Assembly: GCA_026399755.1 (NCBI GenBank)
Contig: JAPLQI010000076.1
Span: forward strand, 1 to 42,812
From: Pseudomonadota bacterium
Lineage (GTDB): Bacteria > Pseudomonadota > Gammaproteobacteria > Burkholderiales > Chitinibacteraceae
Direction: 5' to 3'
Length of the DNA: 42,812 nucleotides
The notes beneath the pieces were generated by a model. The model worked only from the letters and a program-made list of their open reading frames with translations. It was not told the DNA's origin and made no database searches. This document shows positions 8,067-16,311 of the stretch, piece by piece. The position numbers were made by a program, and so were the translations under genes. How positions within the stretch are numbered: the stretch's first letter is position 1; every line of letters begins with the position of its first letter.

Positions 8067-9178
8067 GGTTTTGCTCCATCTAGCCAAGCACGGTTAAAGC
8101 GCACATGGCGGATTTCAGAGCGCTCCCATGTGTAGACCAGATCCATGATTTCGTCGTTAACCAGCAGGGTGGGGTAGGAAAATTCCATGCCTCGGGTGTC
8201 TTCAATCACTTTTACTTTTTTCCAGTTTTTACCGTCAGACGATACGCTGAGCGCCAATTCACTGCGCCCGTCTGTGCGTGGGTTATGCGCCATGATCAGT
8301 CTGCCGTCCGGCATACGTTCCACAGCAATCGCTGAATCAGGGTTTTTTACATTTAGATTTTGAAGCGGTGACCAGCTGGCACCGCCATCATGCGTTTGCT
8401 GCAATAGCAACTGGCGGGACGGTCCGCTGTTTCTGAGCAGAGCGAAGGCGTCAGTGGCGCTGTAGGCAATGATGCCGGGTTGCAGGTTTTCTCCTTCGGC
8501 ATTCATACGGATTTTGCGGACCAGCTTGCCGTCTTTATCAAACTGCAGCAGCTCGCCAAATTTGCGCGCTAGTTCGTGGTAGGCGGGCAGCAAAAAGCCC
8601 CCATCTGCTAGCTGAACAGCATGGGTGCGGACCAGTGTGGATAAATTAAAGAAGGGGCTGCTGATGATTTTGCTCGCGGGGCCCCAGCTGTGACCGTTGT
8701 CGGTCGAGGTCATGCGATTGAGTGTACTGGTGGCCCAGCCACCCATCGATACCGACACATAAAACAGCTGCAAACGCCCTTGGCTATCGAGCACCGGCAC
8801 GGGATTGCCCACTTTTTTAATATAGCGCAGCTGATCTTTAGAGCTTTGTGCAGGCGTTGCCACAATCCAGGGCTTAATCCACTGGCCGTTTTGGTAGCGT
8901 GAGGCCCAAACGCTGACGTCGGTAGCGCCTTCACGGCTGCCGCCAAACCAAAAGGCGATACGTTCACCATTGGGCAGCGCAATGATGCTGGCGCTATGCG
9001 CAGCAGGCACGGGCGCGCGCAAACGTTGTACTTCCATTTGTGGCGTGCTGGCGGTGAGATGTGGCGGCTTTGCAAGCGCAAAACGCATGTCTGTAGGGCT
9101 TTTTTGGTAATTAAGCGCCAGCAAGCAGGCTGCTGCTAAGCCAAACAGTAGGGAGGGGCCTTTTAGCGTCATTGTCAT
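8063..9178 (-). CDS. Sialidase-like (BNR/Asp-box) exported protein
   Basis: The 371-residue protein has an N-terminal hydrophobic segment (about residues 7-23) that serves as a signal peptide or membrane anchor. It contains repeated Asp-box motifs typical of six-bladed sialidase propellers: STDNGHSW, THDGGASW and SSDGKNW. Conserved core stretches such as RAPVPAAHSASI, FWFGGSREGATDV and YPTLLVNDEIMDLVYTWERS match the exo-alpha-sialidase domain family. Members cleave or bind glycans outside the cytoplasm; whether sialic acid is the substrate cannot be told. It is the first gene of a two-gene unit with the membrane protein at 7560-8066 and is divergent from mtfA. Confidence 0.85.
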   Translation of the reverse strand: MTMTLKGPSLLFGLAAACLLALNYQKSPTDMRFALAKPPHLTASTPQMEVQRLRAPVPAAHSASIIALPNGERIAFWFGGSREGATDVSVWASRYQNGQWIKPWIVATPAQSSKDQLRYIKKVGNPVPVLDSQGRLQLFYVSVSMGGWATSTLNRMTSTDNGHSWGPASKIISSPFFNLSTLVRTHAVQLADGGFLLPAYHELARKFGELLQFDKDGKLVRKIRMNAEGENLQPGIIAYSATDAFALLRNSGPSRQLLLQQTHDGGASWSPLQNLNVKNPDSAIAVERMPDGRLIMAHNPRTDGRSELALSVSSDGKNWKKVKVIEDTRGMEFSYPTLLVNDEIMDLVYTWERSEIRHVRFNRAWLDGAKP

Positions 9179-9308
9179 CTGATCGATTCAGTAAGGTCCG
9201 CGAGTTTACCTGATATTGCTAAAGAGAAAATCTTTGGGAATGGTTGTCGCTTGATTTGCATAAAACCATGCCCATCTCTTTTGATATGTCTCTTGCTGGA
9301 TCTGCCCT

Positions 9309-10115
9309 ATGTTTAATTTTTTGCGTCAGCGTAGCCGGCGGCGGTATCTGGACAGCCAGCCCGTGCAAGATAGTTTGTGGCAAAAGATGCTGCTCTTGCC
9401 ATTATTACGTGGCTTAAATGAGGCTGATCTTGCCCTGCTCAAAGACCATGCCGCATGGTTTTTGCATACCAAGACAATAACGCCAGTGCATGGTTTAGAG
9501 ATTGACGACGAGCTACGTTTGCTGATTGCCGTGCAAGCCACGCTACCGATTCTTAATCTGGGCTTTGATGCTTATGATGATTGGCAGGAAGTGGTGCTGT
9601 ATCCGGGGCGCTTTATTAGTCGTGATCTCTACACCGATGCAATCGGCCTTGTGCATCAGGAAATGCGTGTTTTATCTGGGCAGGCACGGCATCAGGGAGC
9701 AGTTTTACTATCGATGATGGATGTGATTGAAGCGCCTTATCACCCAAGCAGTAATGTGGTGATACACGAGATGGCGCATAAGCTGGATATGCGCTCAGGC
9801 AGCGCCAATGGTTGCCCACCGCTGCATCAGGGCATGAACTACGCGCGCTGGAAAAAAGTGTTTTCTAAGGCGTTTCAAGCCATCAGCCGGCAGGCAGCGA
9901 TGGGTGAAACGGGCACAATTGATCTCTATGCGGCAGAAAATCCGGCAGAATGTCTGGCTGTGTGCAGCGAAACGTTCTTCGCTGCCCCCCATTTATTGCT
10001 TGAGAGTTATCCCGACGTGTATCAACAACTGAGTTTATTTTATCGCCAAGACCCCGCTGCGCGCAGGCCGCAATATCAATACAGACCCGTGTTTATGATG
10101 GGGGGCTGGGCATGA
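9309..10115 (+). CDS. mtfA: M90-family zinc metallopeptidase MtfA
   Basis: The 268-residue protein carries the HEMAHKLD zinc site (His153, Glu154, His157). A later ENPAECLAVCSETFF segment supplies the third zinc-ligand region of MtfA/peptidase M90 proteins. The upstream region (KTITPVHGLEIDDELRLLIA, then VVLYPGRF) also matches the family. E. coli MtfA binds the repressor Mlc and influences the glucose phosphotransferase system and has weak aminopeptidase activity; whether that role holds here is not shown. The stop overlaps the rsmJ start as ATGA, implying translational coupling. Length is normal for the family. Confidence 0.92.
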   Translation: MFNFLRQRSRRRYLDSQPVQDSLWQKMLLLPLLRGLNEADLALLKDHAAWFLHTKTITPVHGLEIDDELRLLIAVQATLPILNLGFDAYDDWQEVVLYPGRFISRDLYTDAIGLVHQEMRVLSGQARHQGAVLLSMMDVIEAPYHPSSNVVIHEMAHKLDMRSGSANGCPPLHQGMNYARWKKVFSKAFQAISRQAAMGETGTIDLYAAENPAECLAVCSETFFAAPHLLLESYPDVYQQLSLFYRQDPAARRPQYQYRPVFMMGGWA

Positions 10116-10906
10116 TAGGCCTATTGCAAGCAGGGGCTAGCCCTGAATTATGTGAAGAAATCGTTGCTTTAAGCTTGCCGCTTTGGAGTGAATTACCTGA
10201 GGGCGCTGGCCATTATCTTTGCTGGCAAAATGAGCGGCTGGAGCTTGTGACTATCGGCGAAAAAGGCACGGTAGCGGTCGATTTTGTTGGCGGAGCCGCC
10301 GCGCATCGCAGGCAATTTGGCGGAGGCCGTGGCCAGCCGGTAGCCAAAGCGGTAGGGATTAAAGGCGAATACGTACCCAGAGTGCTGGATGCCACGGCAG
10401 GCCTTGGCCGAGATGCTTTTGTTTTGGCTTCTTTAGGCTGTGAAGTCACGCTGATCGAGCGCTCACCTGTAGCCGTTGCCCTGCTATTAGATGGCTTACG
10501 CCGCGCACAAGCCGATGCCGCTATCGGCAAGATCGTCGGCAGAATGCGCTTGGTTTTTGGAGATGGTCATCAAGAGTTGGCTAAATTGCTGGCAGGGCAG
10601 GCGTTTAACTATTTATTTAATCCACCTGCTGCTGTACCCGAGTTTGATGTGGTGTTTTTAGACCCGATGTTTCCAGACCCCACAAAACGCGCCAAATCTA
10701 AAAAAGAAATGGCGGCGTTTCAAACCGTGATTGGCGATGATCCAGATGCGAATGATTTGTTGCTACCCGCAAGGCAAATCGCCAAAAAACGCGTGATTGT
10801 AAAGCGCCCGCGCATTGCTCCCTTGATGGCCGGAGTTAAGGCTGATTTTGTTTTTGGTGGCGAAAGCACACGCTTTGATGGCTATTTACCTTTGAGCCGA
10901 GGCTAG
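10112..10906 (+). CDS. rsmJ: 16S rRNA (guanine1516-N2)-methyltransferase RsmJ
   Basis: The 264-residue class I SAM methyltransferase has the RsmJ-typical VLDATAGLGRDAFVLASLG SAM loop, the acidic VTLIERSPVAVALL strand and the DVVFLDPMFPDPTKRAKSKK catalytic segment. The family (YhiQ) modifies G1516 of 16S rRNA. It starts inside the mtfA stop (ATGA overlap). Its TAG stop shares the palindromic CTAG with the stop codon of the convergent thioesterase gene at 10903. The product is complete and of usual length. Confidence 0.92.
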   Translation: MIGLLQAGASPELCEEIVALSLPLWSELPEGAGHYLCWQNERLELVTIGEKGTVAVDFVGGAAAHRRQFGGGRGQPVAKAVGIKGEYVPRVLDATAGLGRDAFVLASLGCEVTLIERSPVAVALLLDGLRRAQADAAIGKIVGRMRLVFGDGHQELAKLLAGQAFNYLFNPPAAVPEFDVVFLDPMFPDPTKRAKSKKEMAAFQTVIGDDPDANDLLLPARQIAKKRVIVKRPRIAPLMAGVKADFVFGGESTRFDGYLPLSRG

Positions 10907-11334
10907 CGTCGAATCACACAGGTGGCGGTGGCGTGGGCCAGTAATGTGCCATCGCTGGATTTGATTGATCCTTCCGAAACACCAATGCTCTTAGAAATAT
11001 GCAAAATCTTGCCTTCGGCCAGTAGCTCGGTGTTTTTAGGAATGGCTTTCACCATTTTTACATTTAAATCTACCGTGGCGTAGCTGGCCCCAGCTTCCAG
11101 CATGCTGTGCACGGCGCAGGCGGTCACCGAATCAAGCACGGTGGCGGCAAAACCACCGTGCACGCCTCCCATAGGGTTCAGATGTCGCTCATCGGCCTGT
11201 GCTGTAAAGCGTACCAAGCCTTCGCTGATGTGCTCCATGCGCATCGGCATTGTTTGGGTAATTGAAGGGGCGGGTAGTTTGCCATCGGCCATGGCTTGCA
11301 GTAATTGCAGGCCGGTGAATTCGTTTGGATTCAT
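10903..11334 (-). CDS. PaaI-family hotdog thioesterase
   Basis: The 143-residue protein has the PaaI/DUF4442-type core HLNPMGGVHGGFAATVLDS, with Asp/Ser at the helix start, followed by YATVDLNVKMVKAIP and the C-terminal LLAHATATCVI strand. Such enzymes hydrolyse acyl- or aryl-CoA thioesters as homotetramers. No catabolic cluster is nearby, so the substrate is unknown. The gene lies downstream of the tRNA-Asn cluster on the same strand but behind its terminator, so it should have its own promoter between 11335 and 11390. Confidence 0.85.
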   Translation of the reverse strand: MNPNEFTGLQLLQAMADGKLPAPSITQTMPMRMEHISEGLVRFTAQADERHLNPMGGVHGGFAATVLDSVTACAVHSMLEAGASYATVDLNVKMVKAIPKNTELLAEGKILHISKSIGVSEGSIKSSDGTLLAHATATCVIRR

Positions 11335-11390
11335 AGGGAGAGTGCTAAATAGGGAAGAGGCTTAAAGTAGCATGGCTAGCCAATGGCAGA

Positions 11391-11424
11391 CGAAAAAAAA
11401 CCACAGCCTAGGCTATGGTTTTTT
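11391..11424 (-). terminator. Rho-independent terminator after the tRNA-Asn cluster
   Basis: An 8 bp stem (CCATAGCC/GGCTGTGG, two-base loop, one G-T pair) is followed on the minus strand by a run of eight T. It lies 5 bp past the last tRNA-Asn 3' end. Confidence 0.85.
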
Positions 11425-11428
11425 AATT

Positions 11429-11504
11429 TGGCTCCCCGACCTGGACTCGAACCAGGGACCTGCGGATTAACAGTCCGTCGCTCTACCAACTGAGCTATCA
11501 GGGA
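11429..11504 (-). tRNA. tRNA-Asn (GTT), copy 3 in transcription order
   Basis: This is a 76-nt cloverleaf with encoded CCA. Anticodon GTT lies in GACTGTTAATC, and the T loop is GGTTCGAGTCC. The seven-pair acceptor stem begins TCCCTGA and includes one G-T pair. The gene is identical to the other two copies and is probably processed from the same transcript. Confidence 0.97.
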
Positions 11505-11548
11505 ATAAAACTTGGTTTTTTATTGCTGGGGCAATATGGCCTTCCCCA

Positions 11549-11580
11549 GAAAAAAGAAGCTGCTTTTCAGCAGCACCTTT
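11549..11580 (-). terminator. Terminator-like hairpin between tRNA-Asn copies
   Basis: On the minus strand a GCTGCT-GAAA-AGCAGC hairpin is followed by a T-rich run (TTCTTTTTT). It lies just past the middle tRNA-Asn copy. It may attenuate read-through into the third copy or help processing. Confidence 0.7.
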
Positions 11581-11587
11581 AAATATT

Positions 11588-11663
11588 TGGCTCCCCGACC
11601 TGGACTCGAACCAGGGACCTGCGGATTAACAGTCCGTCGCTCTACCAACTGAGCTATCAGGGA
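11588..11663 (-). tRNA. tRNA-Asn (GTT), copy 2
   Basis: Identical in sequence to the flanking copies: 76 nt, anticodon GTT, CCA encoded. Spacers to its neighbours are 83 and 51 bp. Confidence 0.97.
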
Positions 11664-11714
11664 ATAACAACAACTACCTACTTTCTCATCAGAGCCTTGT
11701 ATCGTAAGATTACT

Positions 11715-11790
11715 TGGCTCCCCGACCTGGACTCGAACCAGGGACCTGCGGATTAACAGTCCGTCGCTCTACCAACTGAGCTATCAGGGA
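11715..11790 (-). tRNA. tRNA-Asn (GTT), copy 1
   Basis: First of three identical tandem tRNA-Asn genes, 76 nt with encoded CCA. It sits directly behind the strong promoter at 11807-11835. Confidence 0.97.
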
Positions 11791-11806
11791 ATCGATGAAG
11801 GCCCGT

Positions 11807-11835
11807 ATGTTAGAATCCGAACTCCATTCTGTCAA
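11807..11835 (-). promoter_or_regulatory. Sigma-70 promoter of the tRNA-Asn cluster
   Basis: Minus strand: -35 TTGACA (11835-11830), exactly 17 bp spacer, -10 TAACAT (11812-11807). The -10 lies 17 bp before the first tRNA, so the leader is short. The consensus -35 and ideal spacing fit a stable-RNA promoter. Confidence 0.85.
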
Positions 11836-11862
11836 CACAAAGTATGAATCATTCGAGACGCT

Positions 11863-13122
11863 ATGATGAAAAAAATAAGAATACTGTTGTTTTGTTTACT
11901 TTTATTCTTTGTATTAATTATATCTCTGCCCCTTATTTTGCCGCTAAATAGCTACAAACCGCAGTTAGAAAAGCGGCTTTCTGCGCTACTTCAGGCGCAA
12001 GTTCAGCTAGAAAACATCGAATTTAGCTATCAACCACTGCCTATTTTTACTCTAAACGGTGTGGAAATAGATGGTGGCGCAGGAAAAATAGAGCAAATTC
12101 GCATCCCTTTAAACTTTTTTAATCTATTTAAGTACGGTAAAAGTTTAAAAAATGTGGAAGTTGGGGGCGTGCGTTTAAGTCCTGCCTTAGCTTTTTCCTT
12201 ACCAAAGCGTTTTGCCGCTCTTGAACAAGATCGGATTATCTTGGGCGATGTAGTGCTGACAAAAGCCTCTGTCGTTTCGGAACAAGGCGAGTTAGGGCCG
12301 ATTGATGGAGTGATGCGCTTTGCCAAAAATGGCGCAATGGATGATTTGCAACTGGCGGACAAGCAGGGGCATCTTGAAGTTCATATCAAACCTAAGGGCG
12401 AGAATATTGGTGTAACAATGCAAGCCACTAGCTGGGAGCTACCCTTTGGCTACCCTCTCGTCTTTGAAAGGCTCTATATGAGTGGCGAAGGCTCGCCCGC
12501 CGGATTGCTGATTGATGATATTCGCGGAGAATCATACGGTGGTGTATTAAGCGGCAAGGCACAGCTTACTTGGCAAAATGAATGGAATTTACTGGGGCAG
12601 CTGGCGCTTAAAGGCGTTCATGGCGAGCCCCTGAGTAAAGTTTTTAGCCCAGCTACTTTTGTGGTTGGACGTATGGATGCAGAGGTGAAATTTATGTATC
12701 GCGCTGCAGATTATTTAAAATTATTTGCTCACCCTAATATGGATGCCAGCTTCTTATTACGTGATGGTGCTGTGCACAATGTGGATTTGGTAGCCCAGTT
12801 ACGTGCTGGTGAAACCCCTGCTGGGCGTGGTGGCCAAACGCGCTTTGATTCTTTGAGCGGCAAAATGATCATTCGTGATCGCTCTGTGCAGCTGCAAAGC
12901 ATGGCGCTTGAGGCGGGTAAATTTAATGCGCAGGGCGCTGTGCAAATTGCCGATGGCCGCCTCAATGGCTCGGTTTCTGGGCGCTTACAAGCAGGCGTGT
13001 TAGCCATTTCGAATCAAATTCGTCTCTCAGGTGCGCTTGCCAAGCCTGTATTAAATTCGGGTAATGCGGCCAGAACAGGTGAGCAGCCTCCTGCACTATC
13101 GGTAACTGAGTTGCTTCAGTAA
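11863..13122 (+). CDS. AsmA-like inner-membrane-anchored protein
   Basis: The 419-residue protein has one N-terminal membrane helix (about residues 7-27). An AsmA-like start follows (LNSYKPQLEKRLSALLQAQV, then LENIEFSYQPLPIFTLNGVEI). The C-terminal part (about 290-400) has the beta-rich TRFDSLSGKMIIRDRSVQLQ and GKFNAQGAVQIADGRLNGSV motifs of the AsmA C-terminal/DUF3971 type. AsmA-clan proteins are thought to bridge the periplasm for lipid transport and outer-membrane homeostasis. It is shorter than E. coli AsmA (about 617 residues). Tandem ATGs at 11863 and 11866 leave the exact start open. It is divergent from the tRNA-Asn cluster, and no partner gene is apparent. Confidence 0.8.
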   Translation: MMKKIRILLFCLLLFFVLIISLPLILPLNSYKPQLEKRLSALLQAQVQLENIEFSYQPLPIFTLNGVEIDGGAGKIEQIRIPLNFFNLFKYGKSLKNVEVGGVRLSPALAFSLPKRFAALEQDRIILGDVVLTKASVVSEQGELGPIDGVMRFAKNGAMDDLQLADKQGHLEVHIKPKGENIGVTMQATSWELPFGYPLVFERLYMSGEGSPAGLLIDDIRGESYGGVLSGKAQLTWQNEWNLLGQLALKGVHGEPLSKVFSPATFVVGRMDAEVKFMYRAADYLKLFAHPNMDASFLLRDGAVHNVDLVAQLRAGETPAGRGGQTRFDSLSGKMIIRDRSVQLQSMALEAGKFNAQGAVQIADGRLNGSVSGRLQAGVLAISNQIRLSGALAKPVLNSGNAARTGEQPPALSVTELLQ

Positions 13123-13325
13123 GTTGGTCCAAGATAAATACGCCTAAGCGGATAAGCCCGCCTCATAGGGAATAGCAATTGATGGATGTTCTCTGTGGGG
13201 TTTAGCTTACTATTGCCTGTTTATATTCTTCATTAAAATTTACACAAGGAATACTTCGTCGATTCGCTTGCTCAGCAAGAAAATCTTTATAATGGCGTTT
13301 TTACTAGCAAACAGCAGGGCACATC

Positions 13326-14315
13326 ATGGCTTGGACAGATCTTTTGGCGCAGGGCGAACTGGGTGATGGCGCGAGCGAGATGCAAGCATTAGCCACCGCA
13401 GCTGTAATGAGCCCGCTTGCTGGCTTTGGCATCATTGCCTTTAGTGGTGAAGAAACTGAGCCTTTTTTGCAAGGCCAGCTTTCTAGTGATGTACGCGCCC
13501 TTGGGGACAATGCGGCGCAATACTCCAGCTATTCCACGCCCAAGGGCCGGATGTTGGCGAGCTTTTTGCTGTTTCGCCAAGGGGACGATTACTGCTTACA
13601 AATCGCAGCCGAGCTGCAAGAAGCGATTCAAAAACGCCTTTCTATGTTTGTGATGCGCTCTAAAACCAAGGCTAGAGACGCCAGCAAGGAAGTGCTTTTA
13701 TTGGGTGTGGCAGGCCCCTTAGCCGCTAAAAAATTATCAGCGGTATTAGGCGATTTACCCGCTGCTGATTTTGCCTCGCTGCATAAAGAGCATTGCACCG
13801 TGATTGCCTTGCCGGGTGAGCGTTATCAATTAGCCATCGCCAGCGACGCGGCTTTGACGCTTTGGCAGCAATTAGCAGAAGCCGGTGTCTTGCCGGTGGC
13901 AGAATCACTCTGGCGTTTATGCGATATTCGTGCGGGCAGCCCATGGATTACCGCAGCGACGAGCGATGCTTTTGTCGCGCAAATGGCCAATATGGAGCTG
14001 ATTGGTGGCGTGAGCTTTACCAAAGGTTGTTATCCGGGCCAAGAAATTGTGGCCCGTACCCAATATCTGGGTAAGCTTAAGCGTCGTATGTATCGCGCCA
14101 GTATTGCGGCAGAGCATGCAGAAGCAGGGCAAGAAGTATTTAGTAGTGAAATGAATGGTCAAGCGAGTGGTAAGGTGATGTTGGCTGCACCCGCAGATCA
14201 AGGCCGTTGGGAAGTGCTGGTGGTCGCGCAAATCGCCAGCTTAGAGCTAGGTTTGCATTTGGGCGCGGTCGATGGGCCTAAACTCGAAATTCTTGATTTG
14301 CCCTATGCTGTATAA
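13326..14315 (+). CDS. ygfZ: tRNA-modifying/folate-binding protein YgfZ
   Basis: The 329-residue protein has the YgfZ signature KGCYPGQEIVART with its conserved Cys at about residue 235. Glycine-cleavage T-like features include FLQGQLSSDVRAL and STPKGRMLASFLLF. YgfZ binds tetrahydrofolate and supports assembly or repair of certain Fe-S enzymes, including MiaB. The ATG at 13326 agrees with the family N-terminus. A TATAAT at 13288-13293 lies 32 bp upstream and may be the -10. It is monocistronic, as the next gene (fabI) has its own promoter region. Confidence 0.92.
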   Translation: MAWTDLLAQGELGDGASEMQALATAAVMSPLAGFGIIAFSGEETEPFLQGQLSSDVRALGDNAAQYSSYSTPKGRMLASFLLFRQGDDYCLQIAAELQEAIQKRLSMFVMRSKTKARDASKEVLLLGVAGPLAAKKLSAVLGDLPAADFASLHKEHCTVIALPGERYQLAIASDAALTLWQQLAEAGVLPVAESLWRLCDIRAGSPWITAATSDAFVAQMANMELIGGVSFTKGCYPGQEIVARTQYLGKLKRRMYRASIAAEHAEAGQEVFSSEMNGQASGKVMLAAPADQGRWEVLVVAQIASLELGLHLGAVDGPKLEILDLPYAV

Positions 14316-14404
14316 ATAAGATCGGTTCTCTCTTTTTAGTTTGGGCGAGTATGACTCGCTCATCAGCAGGAAAGAGGGGGCCTTGATCGTTGTCTCTGAC
14401 AAGT

Positions 14405-14448
14405 TTGGCATGTAGAGGCGCAGATTCGTTTATAATCCGCCCTCTACG
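14405..14448 (+). promoter_or_regulatory. fabI promoter with an overlapping dyad
   Basis: A perfect -10 TATAAT occupies 14431-14436; the best -35 is weak (TTGGCA at 14405-14410, spacer 20). An imperfect inverted repeat flanks the -10: GTAGAGGCG (14412-14420) and CGCCCTCTAC (14438-14447). The dyad could be an operator or a start-site hairpin. Assignment of the promoter is fairly safe; the regulator is unknown. Confidence 0.55.
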
Positions 14449-14477
14449 TCTTAATTACATATATTAAAGGTGTTTGT

Positions 14478-15266
14478 ATGGGCTTTCTCGCCGGCAAAAA
14501 AATCTTGATCACCGGTCTTTTATCAGACCGTTCTATTGCCTACGGCATTGCTCAGGCAGCGAAACGTGAAGGCGCAATCTTGGCTTTCACTTATGTAAGT
14601 GAAAACTTACGTCAGCGCGTAGTTGATCTGGCAAAAGATTTCGATAGTGATTTGGTTCTGCCCTGTGATGTGGCAAGCGATGAGCAAATTGCGGAAGTCT
14701 TTGTAGAGCTGGGTAAGCACTGGGACAAGCTCGATGGCTTGGTTCACTCGATTGGTTTTGCCCCGCGCGAAGCACTAAAAGGTGATTACCTTGATGCCGT
14801 AACGCGTGAATCTTTCCAAATTGCGCATGACATCAGCTCTTACAGCTTTGCGGCGCTGGCCAAGGCCGCCCGTCCAATGCTGAGCGATGGTGCGTCCCTT
14901 GTGACCATGACTTACCTTGGCGCTGAACGTGCGATTCCTAATTACAATGTAATGGGCTTGGCTAAAGCATCGCTAGAAGCCAATGTGCGTTACATGGCTG
15001 CTGCGCTAGGCCCAGATCGCGCTATTCGTGTGAATGCCGTTTCTGCTGGCCCAATTAAAACACTGGCTGCTGCCGGAATTGCTAATTTCAGCACGCTGCT
15101 GAAAAAAGCTGCCGAAGGCACGCCACTGAAGCGCAATGTAACGCAAGAAGAAGTCGGCAATGTAACCGCCTTCCTCTTATCGTCGCTCTCAACAGGTATG
15201 ACTGGTGAAGTAGTGATGGTGGACTGTGGCTTTAGCCACGGCGCGGGCTCAAGCACGATAGATTAA
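14478..15266 (+). CDS. fabI: Enoyl-[acyl-carrier-protein] reductase FabI (NADH)
   Basis: The 262-residue short-chain dehydrogenase-like enzyme catalyses the last reduction of each fatty-acid elongation cycle. It shows the FabI-type N-terminus [19 protein letters not shown], the triclosan-region SIGFAP (Gly93) and the catalytic Tyr146, Tyr156 and Lys163 in [20 protein letters not shown]. The C-terminal [18 protein letters not shown] is typical. The RBS AAAGGTG lies just before the ATG. Gly93 is the wild-type triclosan-sensitive residue. A clean terminator follows at 15285-15311, so the gene is probably transcribed alone. Confidence 0.97.
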   Translation: MGFLAGKKILITGLLSDRSIAYGIAQAAKREGAILAFTYVSENLRQRVVDLAKDFDSDLVLPCDVASDEQIAEVFVELGKHWDKLDGLVHSIGFAPREALKGDYLDAVTRESFQIAHDISSYSFAALAKAARPMLSDGASLVTMTYLGAERAIPNYNVMGLAKASLEANVRYMAAALGPDRAIRVNAVSAGPIKTLAAAGIANFSTLLKKAAEGTPLKRNVTQEEVGNVTAFLLSSLSTGMTGEVVMVDCGFSHGAGSSTID

Positions 15267-15284
15267 GCTTTACATCTATCCTTG

Positions 15285-15311
15285 AAAAACGCCCGCTTGG
15301 GCGTTTTTTTG
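15285..15311 (+). terminator. Rho-independent terminator of fabI
   Basis: The stem AACGCCC-GCTT-GGGCGTT is followed by a run of seven T, 19 bp after the fabI stop. Confidence 0.9.
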
Positions 15312-15339
15312 TTTTAAGAGGCTACCCCCTCACGGCAAA

Positions 15340-15462
15340 AAGATCTGTAGACACAGAGCCAAAAGAGAACACGAAGCACACAGAGAAAAGCATGATTATT
15401 TAAGGTTTTCTCCGTGAGCTCTGTGTTCTCACTGATCTCTGTGTCTACAGGTTTAAGGTTTT
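15340..15462. repeat. CACAGAG/CTCCGTG-type dispersed repeat, inverted-pair form
   Basis: An arm CTGTAGACACAGAG (about 15345-15358) is followed by iterated ACACAGAG-like units and then the reverse arm CTCTGTGTCTACAG (about 15437-15450). Internal CTCCGTG and CTCTGTGTTCTC units match the other copies at 16645, 18420, 19300, 19620 and 41470. It fills the gap between fabI and the amidotransferase gene. Confidence 0.75.
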
Positions 15463-15507
15463 TTGAGGGGGGAGCTTTCTTGGTAATATATTAGTAAGGA
15501 TTGCCCT

Positions 15508-16269
15508 ATGTGCCAGCTACTCGGTATGAATTGCAATGTGCCGACCGACATTATGTTTTCTTTCGAAGGCTTTCGCCGTCGTGGTGGCTTGACTGATCAT
15601 CATGCCGATGGCTGGGGAATCGCTTTTTTTGAAGGTGATGGCTGTCGGATGTTTTTGGACTATCTGCCATCAGCTAGCTCGCCGATTGCCGATCTAGTGC
15701 GTGCTTACCCGATTAAATCGACCAATGTGATTGCCCATATTCGCAAAGCCACGCAGGGGCAGATTAGTCTTGCCAATACCCACCCGTTTCGCCGCGAGCT
15801 ATGGGGGCGTTACTGGATTTTTGCGCATAATGGCAATCTGCCAGAGCGGCCGGATCTAAGCAGCAGTCGTTTTTTGCCGGTAGGCAGTACGGATAGCGAA
15901 CACGCTTTTTGCTGGATTTTATCCGAGCTTGGCCAGCGTTTTTCTAGCTGCCCGCCCTTACCGGTTTTAAAGCAAGCTTTGGCGGAGCTAGCCAAGCCCT
16001 TGATGGCGGTCGGCACATTTAACTTTTTACTCTCAGATGGCCGCGCCTTATTTGCGCATTGCAGCACCGACTTACATTATTTAGTACGCCAAGCGCCATT
16101 TACGCTGGCGCATTTGAACGATACCGATGTGAGTGTGGATTTTTCTGAACTGACCACACTGAACGACCGAGTCGCCATGGTCGCCACCCAGCCGCTGACC
16201 GACAATGAAACATGGATCAAAATGCAGCCAGGTGAGTTGTTGTGTTTTGTGGATGGGATGCCGGGGTGA
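15508..16269 (+). CDS. Class II glutamine amidotransferase, YafJ type
   Basis: The 253-residue protein begins MCQLLGMN, with Cys2 as the predicted N-terminal nucleophile after methionine removal. Typical YafJ segments follow: GLTDHHADGWGIAFFEG, IAHIRKATQG, NTHPFRRELWGRYWIFAHNG and STDSEHAFCWIL. The family comprises stand-alone glutaminase domains related to GatD/PurF; the physiological acceptor is not known. A GTAAGGA RBS-like sequence precedes the ATG. It lies between two repeat blocks and has no obvious operon partner. Confidence 0.88.
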   Translation: MCQLLGMNCNVPTDIMFSFEGFRRRGGLTDHHADGWGIAFFEGDGCRMFLDYLPSASSPIADLVRAYPIKSTNVIAHIRKATQGQISLANTHPFRRELWGRYWIFAHNGNLPERPDLSSSRFLPVGSTDSEHAFCWILSELGQRFSSCPPLPVLKQALAELAKPLMAVGTFNFLLSDGRALFAHCSTDLHYLVRQAPFTLAHLNDTDVSVDFSELTTLNDRVAMVATQPLTDNETWIKMQPGELLCFVDGMPG

Positions 16270-16273
16270 TTAT

Positions 16274-16311
16274 TGTAGGACGGGTGCAACCCGCCTGTTT
16301 TGCTGCGGGCA
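16274..16311. repeat. GTAGGRCGGGTG-type palindromic element, partial
   Basis: GTAGGACGGGTGCAACCCGCC forms a small hairpin and matches one arm of the elements at 37832, 40378 and 40563. The second long arm is missing, so this looks like a partial copy abutting the larger repeat that follows. Confidence 0.55.

Noticed and set aside
11429-11790. tRNA-Asn cluster as an integration site of a mobile island
   Set aside because: No integrase gene or partial tRNA duplicate is seen on either side, and neighbours are core genes.
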